Counted from the stretch's first letter, positions 8,941-17,470 are shown. The stretch: DNA of 64,000 bases from UBA7672 sp965279085 (GCA_965279085.1 OZ257149.1:2542001-2606000), one strand, 5' to 3'. Translations and numbers: made by a program. Notes: generated from the sequence alone by a model not told the origin.

Positions 8941-9105
8941 CTACGATCCAACCGCCAGCGCAATGTCGTTCCTGCGATGCTGCAGCATGATCCGCCCTCC
9001 ACGCTCCGTCCGGTCCAAGCGGAGCATGGCGATGCGCGGCGTGTCCACTGGCCCTTCGTTGCGCCCCGCCTGCCGGCAAGCTAGCTTCGATCATCGGGGC
9101 GAAGG

Positions 9106-10767
9106 ATGACCAACGGGGCGCAATCGCAGAAACGGCTGCTGCTGGCTTATGCCGAAGGTAGCAGCGAACTCATGAAGCCATTGCGGCGCGCTTTCGAGGC
9201 GGCGGGTTTCCAGGTCGACATCTCGTCCGACGCGCAGCCCCTTTCCGCCGAAGCCATCGACGCAGCCAACGCCGTGGTCGTGTGCTGGACGCCGGCGGCC
9301 GTCGCCAGCGATGGAGTCAATCTCCGCGCCGCAAGGGCGAGAAAGACACGCAAGCTCTTCCCGGTGTTGCTAGCGCCCTGCTCGCCGCCGGCCAATCTCG
9401 GCGGGCGTTTCGCGACCGATCTCTCGGGCTGGCATGGCGATCCGGGCGACAAGGAGTTCCTGGCGCTGGTCGAGGCGCTGCAGGGGCGGCTGTCAGGCCG
9501 GATGTTCGCCAGTCCGATCTGGCGCTCGCGCTATTTCTCGATCGGCGGCGCGGGCGCTGCAGCGCTCGGGGCAGTGGCGATCATCGCGAACTTCGGTGAC
9601 CTGCGTCAGACCGTGGAAGGCTTCACCAATCCCGCCGCATCCGAGCAGCAGGTCAGGATGACGGAGGCGAAGGTCGACGAAGTCCTTGTCCTGCTGAAAC
9701 AGAAATCGCCAGCTCCGCTTGATGCGACCACCGAAGCTGCCCTGCGCGAGAGCATCGCCAGCCTCCTGTCGGCGCAGGACGGCGCCAGCGAGCGTGCCGC
9801 CGCAAAGCTGGAAGTAGGCGACATAGATGGCGCGCTCCGGGATCTGCACGCCATGGCGGAGGAAGGCGAGCGCGCGGCCCGCAGCCTCGCCGAGGCGCAC
9901 AGGCAGATCGGTGCCCTCGCCTTCGCGACCGACACGTTCACGGCGCTTTCGGCCTACGAGCGGGCGTCGCAACTAGCCCCCGACGATCTCGCCACGCGCG
10001 GCCTTCTAGGCCATCTCTACCTGCGCACAGGACAGCTGGACGAGGCCGAGGTCGCCTACCGCTACATCTTCGACAACGCGATCCAGGACGAAGCCCAGCG
10101 CGCAGCAGCGGCAGGCAGCATCGGGGTGGTTGCGATGACGCGGGACGACCATCGCAAGGCGGAGCAGTATTTCAACTACGCGCTCAACATAAACCGCGCC
10201 ATCGGCAACAAGGCTGGCGAGGCCAACGATCTGACGGATCTCGGCAGCGTTGCCATGGCCCGGGACGAGTACGCAAAGGCCAGAACGCTCTACAGCCAGG
10301 CGCTCGCGCTCCAGAAGCAGTTCGGCGACCAGGTGGCGAAAGCGGTGACGATCAACCGGATCGGCCATCTCGACCTGAAACAGGGCCGTCTTGATGCAGC
10401 CCAGGCGTCATTCGACCAGGCACTGAAGATATACCGCACGCACGAGGACGTCGAAGGACAGTCGGCGGCGCTGGCCTCGCTCGGCGATCTGGCGCGGGCG
10501 CGGAAGCGCACCGCCGATGCGGACCGTTTCTACCGGCAGAGCCTCGAGCTCGCCCGGGAATTCGGCGTGCGCGAGGGCGAAGCCGGCGTTCTTGTAAGTC
10601 TCGGCGAGATGGCGCTCGAACGCGGCGACCGCACGGCGGCGATCGACGATTTCCGCGATGCACGGGATCTCTTCCGCGAGATCGGCCTCACGCCGGACGT
10701 CGATGACATGGATGCACGGCTGAAGGCGGCAGGCGCCACAGCGTCGCCCGAAGGCGCCGAGAACTAG
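9106..10767 (+). CDS. TIR-like domain, membrane helix and TPR-repeat protein
   Basis: The 553 residues form three parts. Residues 10-130 look like a TIR-like flavodoxin fold (RLLLAYAEGSSELMKPLRRA, AAGFQVDISSD, AVVVCWTPAAV, LFPVLLAP). One membrane helix spans about 143-163. From about 205 to 540 there are TPR or TPR-like repeats (for example YKR-free units such as AEQYFNYALNINRAIGNK and QASFDQALKIYR). The glutamate that gives TIR NADases their activity is not at the expected place after the ASDGVNL segment, so this is more likely an adaptor than an enzyme. If the N terminus is cytoplasmic, the TPR part would be periplasmic. No effector gene is adjacent. Confidence 0.72.
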   Translation: MTNGAQSQKRLLLAYAEGSSELMKPLRRAFEAAGFQVDISSDAQPLSAEAIDAANAVVVCWTPAAVASDGVNLRAARARKTRKLFPVLLAPCSPPANLGGRFATDLSGWHGDPGDKEFLALVEALQGRLSGRMFASPIWRSRYFSIGGAGAAALGAVAIIANFGDLRQTVEGFTNPAASEQQVRMTEAKVDEVLVLLKQKSPAPLDATTEAALRESIASLLSAQDGASERAAAKLEVGDIDGALRDLHAMAEEGERAARSLAEAHRQIGALAFATDTFTALSAYERASQLAPDDLATRGLLGHLYLRTGQLDEAEVAYRYIFDNAIQDEAQRAAAAGSIGVVAMTRDDHRKAEQYFNYALNINRAIGNKAGEANDLTDLGSVAMARDEYAKARTLYSQALALQKQFGDQVAKAVTINRIGHLDLKQGRLDAAQASFDQALKIYRTHEDVEGQSAALASLGDLARARKRTADADRFYRQSLELAREFGVREGEAGVLVSLGEMALERGDRTAAIDDFRDARDLFREIGLTPDVDDMDARLKAAGATASPEGAEN

Positions 10768-10770
10768 CGG

Positions 10771-11373
10771 CTATTTCCGCCAGACGGACAGCGGATCGAA
10801 CGCGCCTTTTTCCGCGGCGGCGCGCAGGCGGTCGATCTGCTTCATCACAGGGTTGTCAGCGGGCTCGGGGCTTTCCGAGTACAGCGTCGAGTCGAAGCGA
10901 TAGACGCGCTCGTACAGCGCGCGCGAGCGATCAACGAGCGCGAGCAGCGGCGCAGGCATCACGGCGCGGTCGATGGGATGCGGTTCGCCGGGACGCGCGA
11001 TGCGATATTTCTCGTCGCCCGCTTCTTCGACCTTCATGTCCTTCTCGCGGACGGCGCGTTGCACGACCAGCCAGGAAGCGGCCTGCATCAGGCGCGTCGT
11101 CACTTCCATGCTTTCGGCGGCGTAAACCAGTGCGAGTTCGCGGTTGAGCTTGCGGGAATCCGTGCGGCCAGCGCCATCGAGATAAGTCGCGGCTTCTTCG
11201 ACCAGCTGCATGCCTTCCTTGAAAAGGCGGTCGAACATCTCCGAAGCGGCAAATTCAGCCACACGGCGCTTCCACTCGTCGCGCGTCGGATCGGCTGATT
11301 GCATTGCGTCGCGCATCAAGTCCTCAAAATACATCAGCCCGGCGAACCAGTCTCGTCCCGAGACCTTGCCCAA
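10771..11373 (-). CDS. rcdA: DUF1465 protein, regulator of CtrA degradation (RcdA)
   Basis: This 200-residue, mostly helical protein matches DUF1465, the family of Caulobacter RcdA. In Caulobacter, RcdA is an adaptor that, with CpdR and PopA, delivers CtrA to ClpXP during the G1-S transition. Recognisable parts are the N-terminal helix SGRDWFAGLMYFEDLM, the central ESMEVTTRLMQAASWLVVQRAV and the disordered C terminus. The C terminus is convergent with the TPR gene, 3 bases apart. Close linkage to DUF1192 and TrcR supports the call. Function in this organism is inferred from homology. Confidence 0.85.
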   Translation of the reverse strand: MGKVSGRDWFAGLMYFEDLMRDAMQSADPTRDEWKRRVAEFAASEMFDRLFKEGMQLVEEAATYLDGAGRTDSRKLNRELALVYAAESMEVTTRLMQAASWLVVQRAVREKDMKVEEAGDEKYRIARPGEPHPIDRAVMPAPLLALVDRSRALYERVYRFDSTLYSESPEPADNPVMKQIDRLRAAAEKGAFDPLSVWRK

Positions 11374-11479
11374 GCCTTATCTACGGTAACCCCGTGTTCC
11401 TTTCCGGTATCACGCAAATCCCTTGCCGCTTTATGAGGGCGCAGCTGCGGCGCCCTGAAACGCGGTATTTGAACGGCAC

Positions 11480-11656
11480 TCAGGACTTGAAGAAGGCCGC
11501 CTCGGCTGCCTTCCTGGTCGCCTCCTTCTTCGCGATCATCGCCTCGCAGGCGGCGATATCGGCCTTCAGGGCCTCGATCTTCTCCTTCAGGTCCTGGATC
11601 GACATGTCGTCCAGAGACCGTTTCACCACCCGAATGGGCTCTTCATCGAACGTCAT
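11480..11656 (-). CDS. DUF1192 small coiled-coil protein
   Basis: This 58-residue protein matches DUF1192: a conserved start with a short acidic segment and then a single long helix (LDDMSIQDLKEKIEALKADI, then AMIAKKEATRKAAEAAFFK) that should form a coiled coil. I start at ATG 11656 because GAGGAGAG lies just upstream; the frame continues to 11725 but that part is not family-like. The function is unknown. It is transcribed toward rcdA, 106 bases upstream of it, and divergently from the quinone oxidoreductase gene. Confidence 0.8.
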   Translation of the reverse strand: MTFDEEPIRVVKRSLDDMSIQDLKEKIEALKADIAACEAMIAKKEATRKAAEAAFFKS

Positions 11657-11769
11657 GGCCGCTCTCCTCGGTTCTGACCTCTCGCGCCCCAACTTGGCTT
11701 GACCATGCCCCTGCGGCGCGCCCAAGACAGGCTTCCGTCCCGTTCATGATTAAACCCCGGAAGCGCCAA

Positions 11770-12750
11770 ATGTCCAAATCCGTGATGACAGCGGTGAAAT
11801 CCGTGGTGGGCCAGCCGCTCACCCTGCACGAGATCGAGAAGCCCTCTCCTGGACCGGGTCAGGTGCTGATCCGGGTTCACGCAGCCGGGGTAAACCGTCC
11901 CGACCTCGTGCAGCGCGCCGGCCGCTATCCCCCGCCACCGGGAGCGCCCGAAACGCTCGGTCTTGAGGTCGCGGGCGTGATCGATGCGGTCGGCTCCAAC
12001 GTCACGAAGTGGAAGGGCGGCGAGAAGGTCTGCGCCTTGGTCCCGGGTGGGGCCTATGCCGAATACGCGCTCGCGCACGAAGGCTCGTGCATGCCGATCC
12101 CCGAGCCGCTGAGCTTCACAGAAGCTGCAGGCCTGCCGGAGACCGTGCTGACAGTCTGGAACAATGTGTTCGAGATGGGGAAACTGAAGCCGGGCGAGGC
12201 GCTGCTGATCCATGGCGGCGCCAGCGGCATCGGCACGACGGCAATCCAGATGGCCAAGGCTTGGGGCGCGACGGTTTACGCAACCGCCGGCACGGACGAG
12301 AAATGCCGCCTCTGCGAGAGCCTCGGGGCCACGCGCAGCATCAACTACAAGACGGAGGACTTCGAAACCGTCATGCGCGACGCCGGCGGCGTCGACGTGA
12401 TCCTCGACATGGTCGGCAAGCCGTATTTCGACAAGAACCTGACGATCCTGAAGGACCTCGGGCGCCTCTGCTACATCGCCTTCCTGCAGGGCTCGAAGGT
12501 CGAGGGCGACCTCCTCCGCCTGATGATGAAGCGCATCACGATCACGGGCTCGACCCTCCGCATCCGCACCGACGACTACAAGGCAATGTTGGCGAAGGGC
12601 GTCGTCGATAACATCTGGCCGATGATCCGGGACGGCCGGTTCCGGCCCCAGGTGACCGCCGTATTTAACCTAGCGGAAGCCGACGCCGCCCACGCCAAAA
12701 TGGACGCAAGCGATCATGCCGGGAAAATAATTCTGCAAGTGGCCCAATAA
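11770..12750 (+). CDS. NAD(P)H-quinone oxidoreductase, zinc-free MDR family
   Basis: This ~326-residue protein is a medium-chain dehydrogenase/reductase of the quinone oxidoreductase (PIG3/QorA) type. Residues 1-110 are the GroES-like domain (HAAGVNRPDLVQRAGRYPPP), followed by the Rossmann NADPH-binding segment LLIHGGASGIGTTAIQMAKA. The catalytic zinc ligands of alcohol dehydrogenases are absent. It probably transfers two electrons from NADPH to a quinone in the cytoplasm. I prefer ATG 11770 because GGAAG sits about 7 bases upstream; ATG 11746 would add eight residues. It is divergent from the DUF1192 gene. Confidence 0.88.
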   Translation: MSKSVMTAVKSVVGQPLTLHEIEKPSPGPGQVLIRVHAAGVNRPDLVQRAGRYPPPPGAPETLGLEVAGVIDAVGSNVTKWKGGEKVCALVPGGAYAEYALAHEGSCMPIPEPLSFTEAAGLPETVLTVWNNVFEMGKLKPGEALLIHGGASGIGTTAIQMAKAWGATVYATAGTDEKCRLCESLGATRSINYKTEDFETVMRDAGGVDVILDMVGKPYFDKNLTILKDLGRLCYIAFLQGSKVEGDLLRLMMKRITITGSTLRIRTDDYKAMLAKGVVDNIWPMIRDGRFRPQVTAVFNLAEADAAHAKMDASDHAGKIILQVAQ

Positions 12751-12841
12751 GTCGCTGATTCTAGGCGTCCCACGCCCGTCATCCCGGGTTCACAACCGGG
12801 AAAACCTGAACTATATCAGCGGCGCTTAGGACTACTTCTTC

Positions 12842-12887
12842 TTCTCGACAATTCCGAGAAACCCGGCCCTAGCGCCGGGTTTTTCGT
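12842..12887 (+). terminator. Tandem hairpins with U-tract immediately upstream of trcR
   Basis: The first hairpin is TTCTCG (12842-12847) with CGAGAA (12855-12860). The second, stronger one is AAACCCGGC (12859-12867), loop CCTAGC, GCCGGGTTT (12874-12882), followed by TTCGTTTT. The two stems share two bases. This looks like an intrinsic terminator. It may end the oxidoreductase transcript, but it sits only 24 bases before the trcR start, so it could also act in the trcR leader. Confidence 0.7.
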
Positions 12888-12910
12888 TTTCTGGACCTCG
12901 TGAGGCGACT

Positions 12911-13618
12911 ATGGCCAAGATTCTCATGCCCAAAGCGACAGCCGTCTGGCTGATCGACAACACCACGCTCACCTTCGAGCAGATCGCGGAGTTCTGCGAA
13001 CTCCATCCGCTGGAAGTCAAAGGCATCGCCGATGGCGAAGTCGCCGAAAGCATGCGCGGCGCCGATCCTGTCGCCTCAGGCGAACTGACCCGCGAAGAGA
13101 TCGAGAAGGGCGAGAAGGACAAGACCTACCAACTCCAGATGCCGCCGCTGAAGCACTCCAACGTGCCGGAAGCCAAGAAGAAGGGCGCCCGTTTCACGCC
13201 GGTGTCGCGCCGCAAGGACCGCCCGGACGCCATCGCCTGGTTCCTGCGCCACCACCCTGAAATCACCGATGCGCAGATCTCGAAGCTGATCGGCACCACC
13301 AAGTCGACCATCGAGTCGGTGCGTTCGCGCCAGCACTGGAACGCCACCAACCTCAAGCCGGTCGATCCGGTGACGCTGGGCCTGTGCACGCAGATCGAGC
13401 TCGATGCCCTCGTCTCGAAAGCCGCTGCCAAGCGTACATCGGCGCGCGACGAGAAAGACGCCCGCCTCGCCGGCCCCACGCTGCGCAAGGTCGTGACGCC
13501 TCCCCCGGTTGAGCCGACCGCCGAAACGACGGCGGATGGCGAAGAGAAACCACGCGCGAACATCACCGCCGAGCAGCTGTTCGCCAACTTCGGTAAGAAC
13601 AAGCCGGCGGACGAGTAG
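12911..13618 (+). CDS. trcR: DUF1013 cell-cycle transcriptional regulator (TrcR)
   Basis: At 235 residues this matches the DUF1013 family, named TrcR in Caulobacter. The conserved N-terminal block (LMPKATAVWLIDNTTLTFEQ, then AEFCELHPLEVKGIADGEVA) looks like a sigma-factor-like helix-turn-helix. A second helix-turn-helix lies around residues 112-150 (HPEITDAQISKLIGTTKSTI). The C-terminal 60 residues are probably disordered, ending AEQLFANFGKNKP. It is expected to bind RNA polymerase and control essential genes. The ATG lies 24 bases after a terminator-like hairpin. The rcdA gene is on the opposite strand 1.5 kb away. Confidence 0.87.
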   Translation: MAKILMPKATAVWLIDNTTLTFEQIAEFCELHPLEVKGIADGEVAESMRGADPVASGELTREEIEKGEKDKTYQLQMPPLKHSNVPEAKKKGARFTPVSRRKDRPDAIAWFLRHHPEITDAQISKLIGTTKSTIESVRSRQHWNATNLKPVDPVTLGLCTQIELDALVSKAAAKRTSARDEKDARLAGPTLRKVVTPPPVEPTAETTADGEEKPRANITAEQLFANFGKNKPADE

Positions 13619-13636
13619 CTCCCGCTTCGCCTGAAG

Positions 13637-14014
13637 TCAGTCCTCGGCTGGATAAGCCGGACCGTCGTCCTCGGCCCGCTCCGCAGCGGGACCGTTGGCG
13701 TGGGGCGGGCGCGGCGCTGCGGGGGCGAGGCGGCCGGTCAGCGCTTCCTCGATGGCTTCGAGCCGGTCATGCGACCGGTTCAGCGCCACCAGCATGTCAG
13801 CGAGCATGCGAAGCCCCAGCCAGATCGAAAACGGGACCGCGATGCCCATCGTCACCTGGAACGCAGCGACGACATAGAGTTTCGCCACTACGCTCCCGAC
13901 GGCCAGGAACAGCATCACCGCCGAGCACAGCGCCAGAAAGCCGCCGACCAGCGCCAGCGCCGACCGCAACAGGCTGGGCGATATCGGCTGTTCGTTGTCC
14001 CAGAGGCCTCGCAT
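13637..14014 (-). CDS. Small membrane protein of unknown function
   Basis: This 125-residue protein has two membrane helices (about residues 16-44 and 48-72) joined by a short loop, then a helical segment (LNRSHDRLEAIEEALTG) and a Pro/Ala/acidic tail. I start at ATG 14014, which has a good GAGGGAGAG ribosome site; the frame runs to 14041 without one. No family is recognised. It is convergent with trcR, 18 bases from its stop. Confidence 0.65.
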   Translation of the reverse strand: MRGLWDNEQPISPSLLRSALALVGGFLALCSAVMLFLAVGSVVAKLYVVAAFQVTMGIAVPFSIWLGLRMLADMLVALNRSHDRLEAIEEALTGRLAPAAPRPPHANGPAAERAEDDGPAYPAED

Positions 14015-14192
14015 CGTCTCTCCCTCGTCCGCCGAATGCACGCCCCTTGGCGCACATTCGCCCAGCCGCGCACAAGGTCAATCAGGACCCTAGGGAATGT
14101 TCGCTTGCGATCGCGCGCGCGGCAGCAGTTGCCGGCGACTCAACCTTCGCGAGGGAGGGATCCCGCCGCGCCAGGCGCGGCGGTGAATGCGC

Positions 14193-14363
14193 CTAGTGCT
14201 CGACGCGGAGCAAGGCGATCTCATCCTTTATTCGAAGCTTTTTTCGTTTGAGCTCGTGGATCCGTACGTCATCGCCGGCCGGGTGTTTCAATTCGGCGGA
14301 GATCGCCGCCTCGAGGCGCTTGTGGCGCTCACTCAACTCTTTGATGCGTGCTTCCAGGCTCAT
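14193..14363 (-). CDS. YdcH/DUF465-like small helical protein
   Basis: This 56-residue protein reads MSLEARIKELSERHKRLEAA at the start and continues to a KRKKLRIKDEIALL segment, the hallmark of the YdcH/DUF465 family (helical hairpin of unknown function). ATG 14363 is preceded by AGGAGAGG. It was missed by simple length cut-offs; the opposite strand also has an open frame here but without a recognisable protein. A second family member lies at 14848-15036 on the other strand. Confidence 0.8.
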   Translation of the reverse strand: MSLEARIKELSERHKRLEAAISAELKHPAGDDVRIHELKRKKLRIKDEIALLRVEH

Positions 14364-14847
14364 GAAAGGCCTCTCCTGTTCAGGGGCGGCCCGGCCTTGA
14401 TCCGCAAGGGGATTTCAGCCCGGCACAACCCAACCCCGACCGCGAGCGGAAGGGCGGCGTCCGCGACGGCCTCGCAGGATTTCGAGGAGACCGATGCGGT
14501 GCGCTGACCACCGCACGATAAGTGAAACACGAAGAATTCCGTCCGTCACGACTTGAAAGCCGCGAATTCCGCCTCCGCATGAAAAAATATCAATCCGCCT
14601 TCGCGACGAGCCCCCACCGCCCATGCGGAAGGCGCCGCAGAGCATTCCCACTGCACGCGTCCGCCTTCACGGAATCGCTGCGGTTTGCTATGCAGGGCGC
14701 CGGCGGGAGGGTGGACGGGCAAACAGCCTGTCGATTGGCCTTTCGCGTTGCAGCGCCTTGAATCGTAGCCGGATTCCGGACCCGATTCGGCGTCGGCAAA
14801 AAGCGGAGTCGATCGAGTTGAGCGATATCGTCTTCGATCCCACTGAC
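14364..14847. other. Intergenic region between two divergent YdcH-like genes
   Basis: These 484 bases hold the promoters of the two divergent YdcH genes. I find no convincing coding frame, tRNA or known RNA. A tract with ATGAAAAAATATCAATCC near 14579 stands out as AT-rich against its surroundings and could belong to a promoter. A stable RNA cannot be excluded by eye. Confidence 0.4.
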
Positions 14848-15036
14848 ATGGATGGCATGCTTGTCCGTCTGGAAGAATTGCGCGCGCGCCACCGCGAACT
14901 CGACACGACGATCGAACGGCTGGAAATCGAGGGCGGCAACGACATCCAGATCATGGGCCTCAAGCGCGAGAAGCTCCGCGTGAAGGACCGCATCGCCTGG
15001 CTGTCCTCGAAGATCACGCCCGACATCATCGCGTAG
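14848..15036 (+). CDS. YdcH/DUF465-like small helical protein
   Basis: From ATG 14848 this is 62 residues with the family pattern MLVRLEELRARHRELDTTIE, KREKLRVKDRIAWL and a C terminus ITPDIIA. Homologues often have about ten residues more at the N terminus; TTG at 14818 has GCGGAG nine bases upstream and would give LSDIVFDPTD before the ATG, so that is a realistic alternative start. It resembles its divergent neighbour at 14193-14363 in size and in the KREKLRVKD/KRKKLRIKD motif. The function is unknown. Confidence 0.8.
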   Translation: MDGMLVRLEELRARHRELDTTIERLEIEGGNDIQIMGLKREKLRVKDRIAWLSSKITPDIIA

Positions 15037-15196
15037 CGGAAGCGCGCCTGAATCGCGCAGTGAGCGAAACGCGCGTGACAGTTTTGCATCGTGGATGAGT
15101 AAAGCCGCGCACTCACATGAATCCTCGCGGCCTGCGCAAGACTCCTGAAATCCGATCGGGTGATGTGCGCGCCGGACGCATCAAGGGAGCCCCCGC

Positions 15197-17398
15197 ATGT
15201 CCCGACCCCGCACATCGACGTCACGCATAGTCGCAAGCCTGATGGCTGCAGCATCAGCCGTCGCGCTGATGGCGGCTCCCGCCTTCGCCCAGGACACGGA
15301 CGACGACCGGCTCGACGTCGTCATCATCACCGCGACGCAGCGCGAGGAAAATCTGCAGGATGTGCCGGTGTCCGCAGCCACCCTGTCGGACGACCAGATC
15401 GGCGCGATCTTCTCCGCCGGCGAGGATGTGCTGGCACTCGCAGCGCGCGTGCCTGCCGTCTATGCCGAAAGCTCTAACGGCCGTGTCGCGCCCCGCTTCT
15501 ACATCCGCGGCCTCGGCAACACCGATTTCGACCTCGCCGCATCGCAGCCCGTCTCGATCATCATGGACGATGTCGTGATGGAGAATGTAGTCCTGAAATC
15601 GACGCCGATCTTCGACGTCGAGCGCGTCGAGGTCTATCGTGGGCCCCAGGGCACGCTGTTCGGCCGCAACACGACGGCGGGCATCATCCGCTTCACGTCA
15701 GTCCGCCCGAGCGACACGTTCGATTATCGTGCGCAGGCATCCTATGGCTCCCTTGGCTCCTTCACCTTCGATGGCGCCGTCGGCGGGCCGATTGCTCCGG
15801 GCGTCTCGGGCCGCGCCTCCCTGCTCTACCAGCACCGCGACGACTGGATCGACAACACTTTCACACCGGGCGACGACGAACTCGGCGGCTATGACGAGAT
15901 CGCCGCGCGTGGCCAACTGCTGTTCACGCCCTCGGACCAGCTGGAGATCCTGCTCGATGGCCACGTCCGCGATCTTGAAGGCACCTCGGCTATCTTCCGC
16001 GCCAACGTGATCACGCCCGGCACGAACGGCCTCAACGCCAACTACGACCGCGATCGCGTCATCTACAACCAAGGCGGCGGCAATCCGCAGGCCTACAAGG
16101 GCTGGGGCGCATCGGCGAACGTCACCTATGACTTCGGCGACGTCGAACTGACCTCCATCACCGCCTACGAGACGACCGACGGCTCTAGCCGCGGCGATAT
16201 CGATGGCGGCGTCGCCGGCGTAGGCCCTGGCTTCATCCCATTCGACTCGGACACGCAGGACGGTCTCGACGATCTCGACCAGACCACGCAGGAAATCCGC
16301 CTCGCCAGCGACACCACCAGCCCGCTGCAATGGCAGACCGGCATCTACTGGTTCGATTCGTCCTACACGATCACCACGGTTGGCCCGCTCGGCTTCCCGC
16401 CCTCGACCACGCTGACACACGACAACACGTCGTGGGCCGTCTTCGGCCAGGCCAGCTATGACTTCTCCGACCAGTTCACGGTCACCGGCGGCTTGCGCTA
16501 CACGGATGATGACAAGGATCTCACCGTCCTGGGCGCCCCTGCCAGCAACCGCAGCGTCTCGGACGATCATGTCAGCTGGGACGTCGCGGCGATGTACGAC
16601 GTCAACGACGACGTCTCGCTGTTCGCCCGCGTGGCTGATGGCTTCCGCGGCCCATCTATCCAGGGCCGCGACGTCGCCTTCTTCGCCCCGCCCTCCGTGG
16701 CGCAGTCCGAAACGGTCCTGTCGTGGGAAGCGGGCGTGAAGTCCTTCATCGGCGACACGCTGCGTCTCAACGCGGCCGTGTTCACCTACGAGGTCGAGGA
16801 CATCCAGCTCACCGCCGTCGGCGGCGCGGGCAACACCGTGCAACTGCTCAACGCCGACAAGGGCAAGGCGTGGGGCTTCGAGGTCGACGCCGAATGGGCG
16901 CCTCTCGACAACCTCATCTTCACGGGCGGTGTTTCCTACACCGACACCGAGCTCGATGACCCCGGCCTCGCCGTCGGCATCTGCGCCCAGTGCACCGTGA
17001 CGGACCCGACCGTCGTGATCGGCGGCTCGACACGCGCGCTCGTGGACGGCAACCCCTTCCCGAATGCGCCGGAACTGACGGCGAACTTCACCGCGCGCTA
17101 CTCGACGCCGTTCAACGCGTTCGGTTCCGACGGCGAACTCTTTGCCTTCACGGACTGGTCCTACCAGGGTGCCACGAACCTCTTCATCTACGAGTCGACC
17201 GAATTCCAGACCGACGAACAGTTCGAAGGCGGCCTGAAATTCGGCTGGGCCCGCACGGACGGCTCGCTGGAAGTCGCGGCCTTCGCCCGCAACATCACGG
17301 ACGAGGACAACATCAAGGGCGGCATCGACTTCAACAACAACACCGCCTTCGTCAACGAACCCCGCATCGTCGGCATATCGGTGAAAGTGGCGAACTAA
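15197..17398 (+). CDS. TonB-dependent receptor
   Basis: This 733-residue outer-membrane receptor has a signal peptide (residues 1-31, ending APAFAQ), an N-terminal plug (DVVIITATQREENLQDVPVS, then RVEVYRGPQGTLFGRNTTAG) and a 22-strand barrel rich in aromatic and Asp residues. It is of the large iron complex/oligosaccharide-type receptor group common in Caulobacterales and Sphingomonadales; the ligand cannot be read. It has its own terminator just downstream and no transport genes beside it. The last residue is Asn rather than the usual aromatic. Confidence 0.92.
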   Translation: MSRPRTSTSRIVASLMAAASAVALMAAPAFAQDTDDDRLDVVIITATQREENLQDVPVSAATLSDDQIGAIFSAGEDVLALAARVPAVYAESSNGRVAPRFYIRGLGNTDFDLAASQPVSIIMDDVVMENVVLKSTPIFDVERVEVYRGPQGTLFGRNTTAGIIRFTSVRPSDTFDYRAQASYGSLGSFTFDGAVGGPIAPGVSGRASLLYQHRDDWIDNTFTPGDDELGGYDEIAARGQLLFTPSDQLEILLDGHVRDLEGTSAIFRANVITPGTNGLNANYDRDRVIYNQGGGNPQAYKGWGASANVTYDFGDVELTSITAYETTDGSSRGDIDGGVAGVGPGFIPFDSDTQDGLDDLDQTTQEIRLASDTTSPLQWQTGIYWFDSSYTITTVGPLGFPPSTTLTHDNTSWAVFGQASYDFSDQFTVTGGLRYTDDDKDLTVLGAPASNRSVSDDHVSWDVAAMYDVNDDVSLFARVADGFRGPSIQGRDVAFFAPPSVAQSETVLSWEAGVKSFIGDTLRLNAAVFTYEVEDIQLTAVGGAGNTVQLLNADKGKAWGFEVDAEWAPLDNLIFTGGVSYTDTELDDPGLAVGICAQCTVTDPTVVIGGSTRALVDGNPFPNAPELTANFTARYSTPFNAFGSDGELFAFTDWSYQGATNLFIYESTEFQTDEQFEGGLKFGWARTDGSLEVAAFARNITDEDNIKGGIDFNNNTAFVNEPRIVGISVKVAN

Positions 17399-17420
17399 AC
17401 GCGCAACGATACTGACGCTG

Positions 17421-17455
17421 AAGGGCCTGCTCCCCGGAGCGGGCCCTTCTTTTCG
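17421..17455 (+). terminator. Rho-independent terminator after the TonB receptor
   Basis: A 13-bp stem, AAGGGCCTGCTCC paired with GGAGCGGGCCCTT (one T-G pair), is followed by TTCTTTTC. It lies 22 bases after the receptor stop. Confidence 0.88.
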
Positions 17456-17470
17456 ACTGCGATGCTGGGG

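Noticed and set aside
8081..9094. 337-codon frame over the DUF1275 gene, same strand but different phase
   Set aside because: Its product is Arg/Gly/Ala-rich without a domain, whereas the other phase gives clear DUF1275 sequence.
14187..14507. 106-codon plus-strand frame over the first YdcH gene
   Set aside because: The minus strand gives a family-matching 56-residue protein with a good ribosome site, so the plus frame is a shadow.
14364..14847. 6S or SRP RNA in the gap between YdcH genes
   Set aside because: I looked for the SRP tetraloop signature and for a 6S-like bubble and did not find a convincing match by eye.
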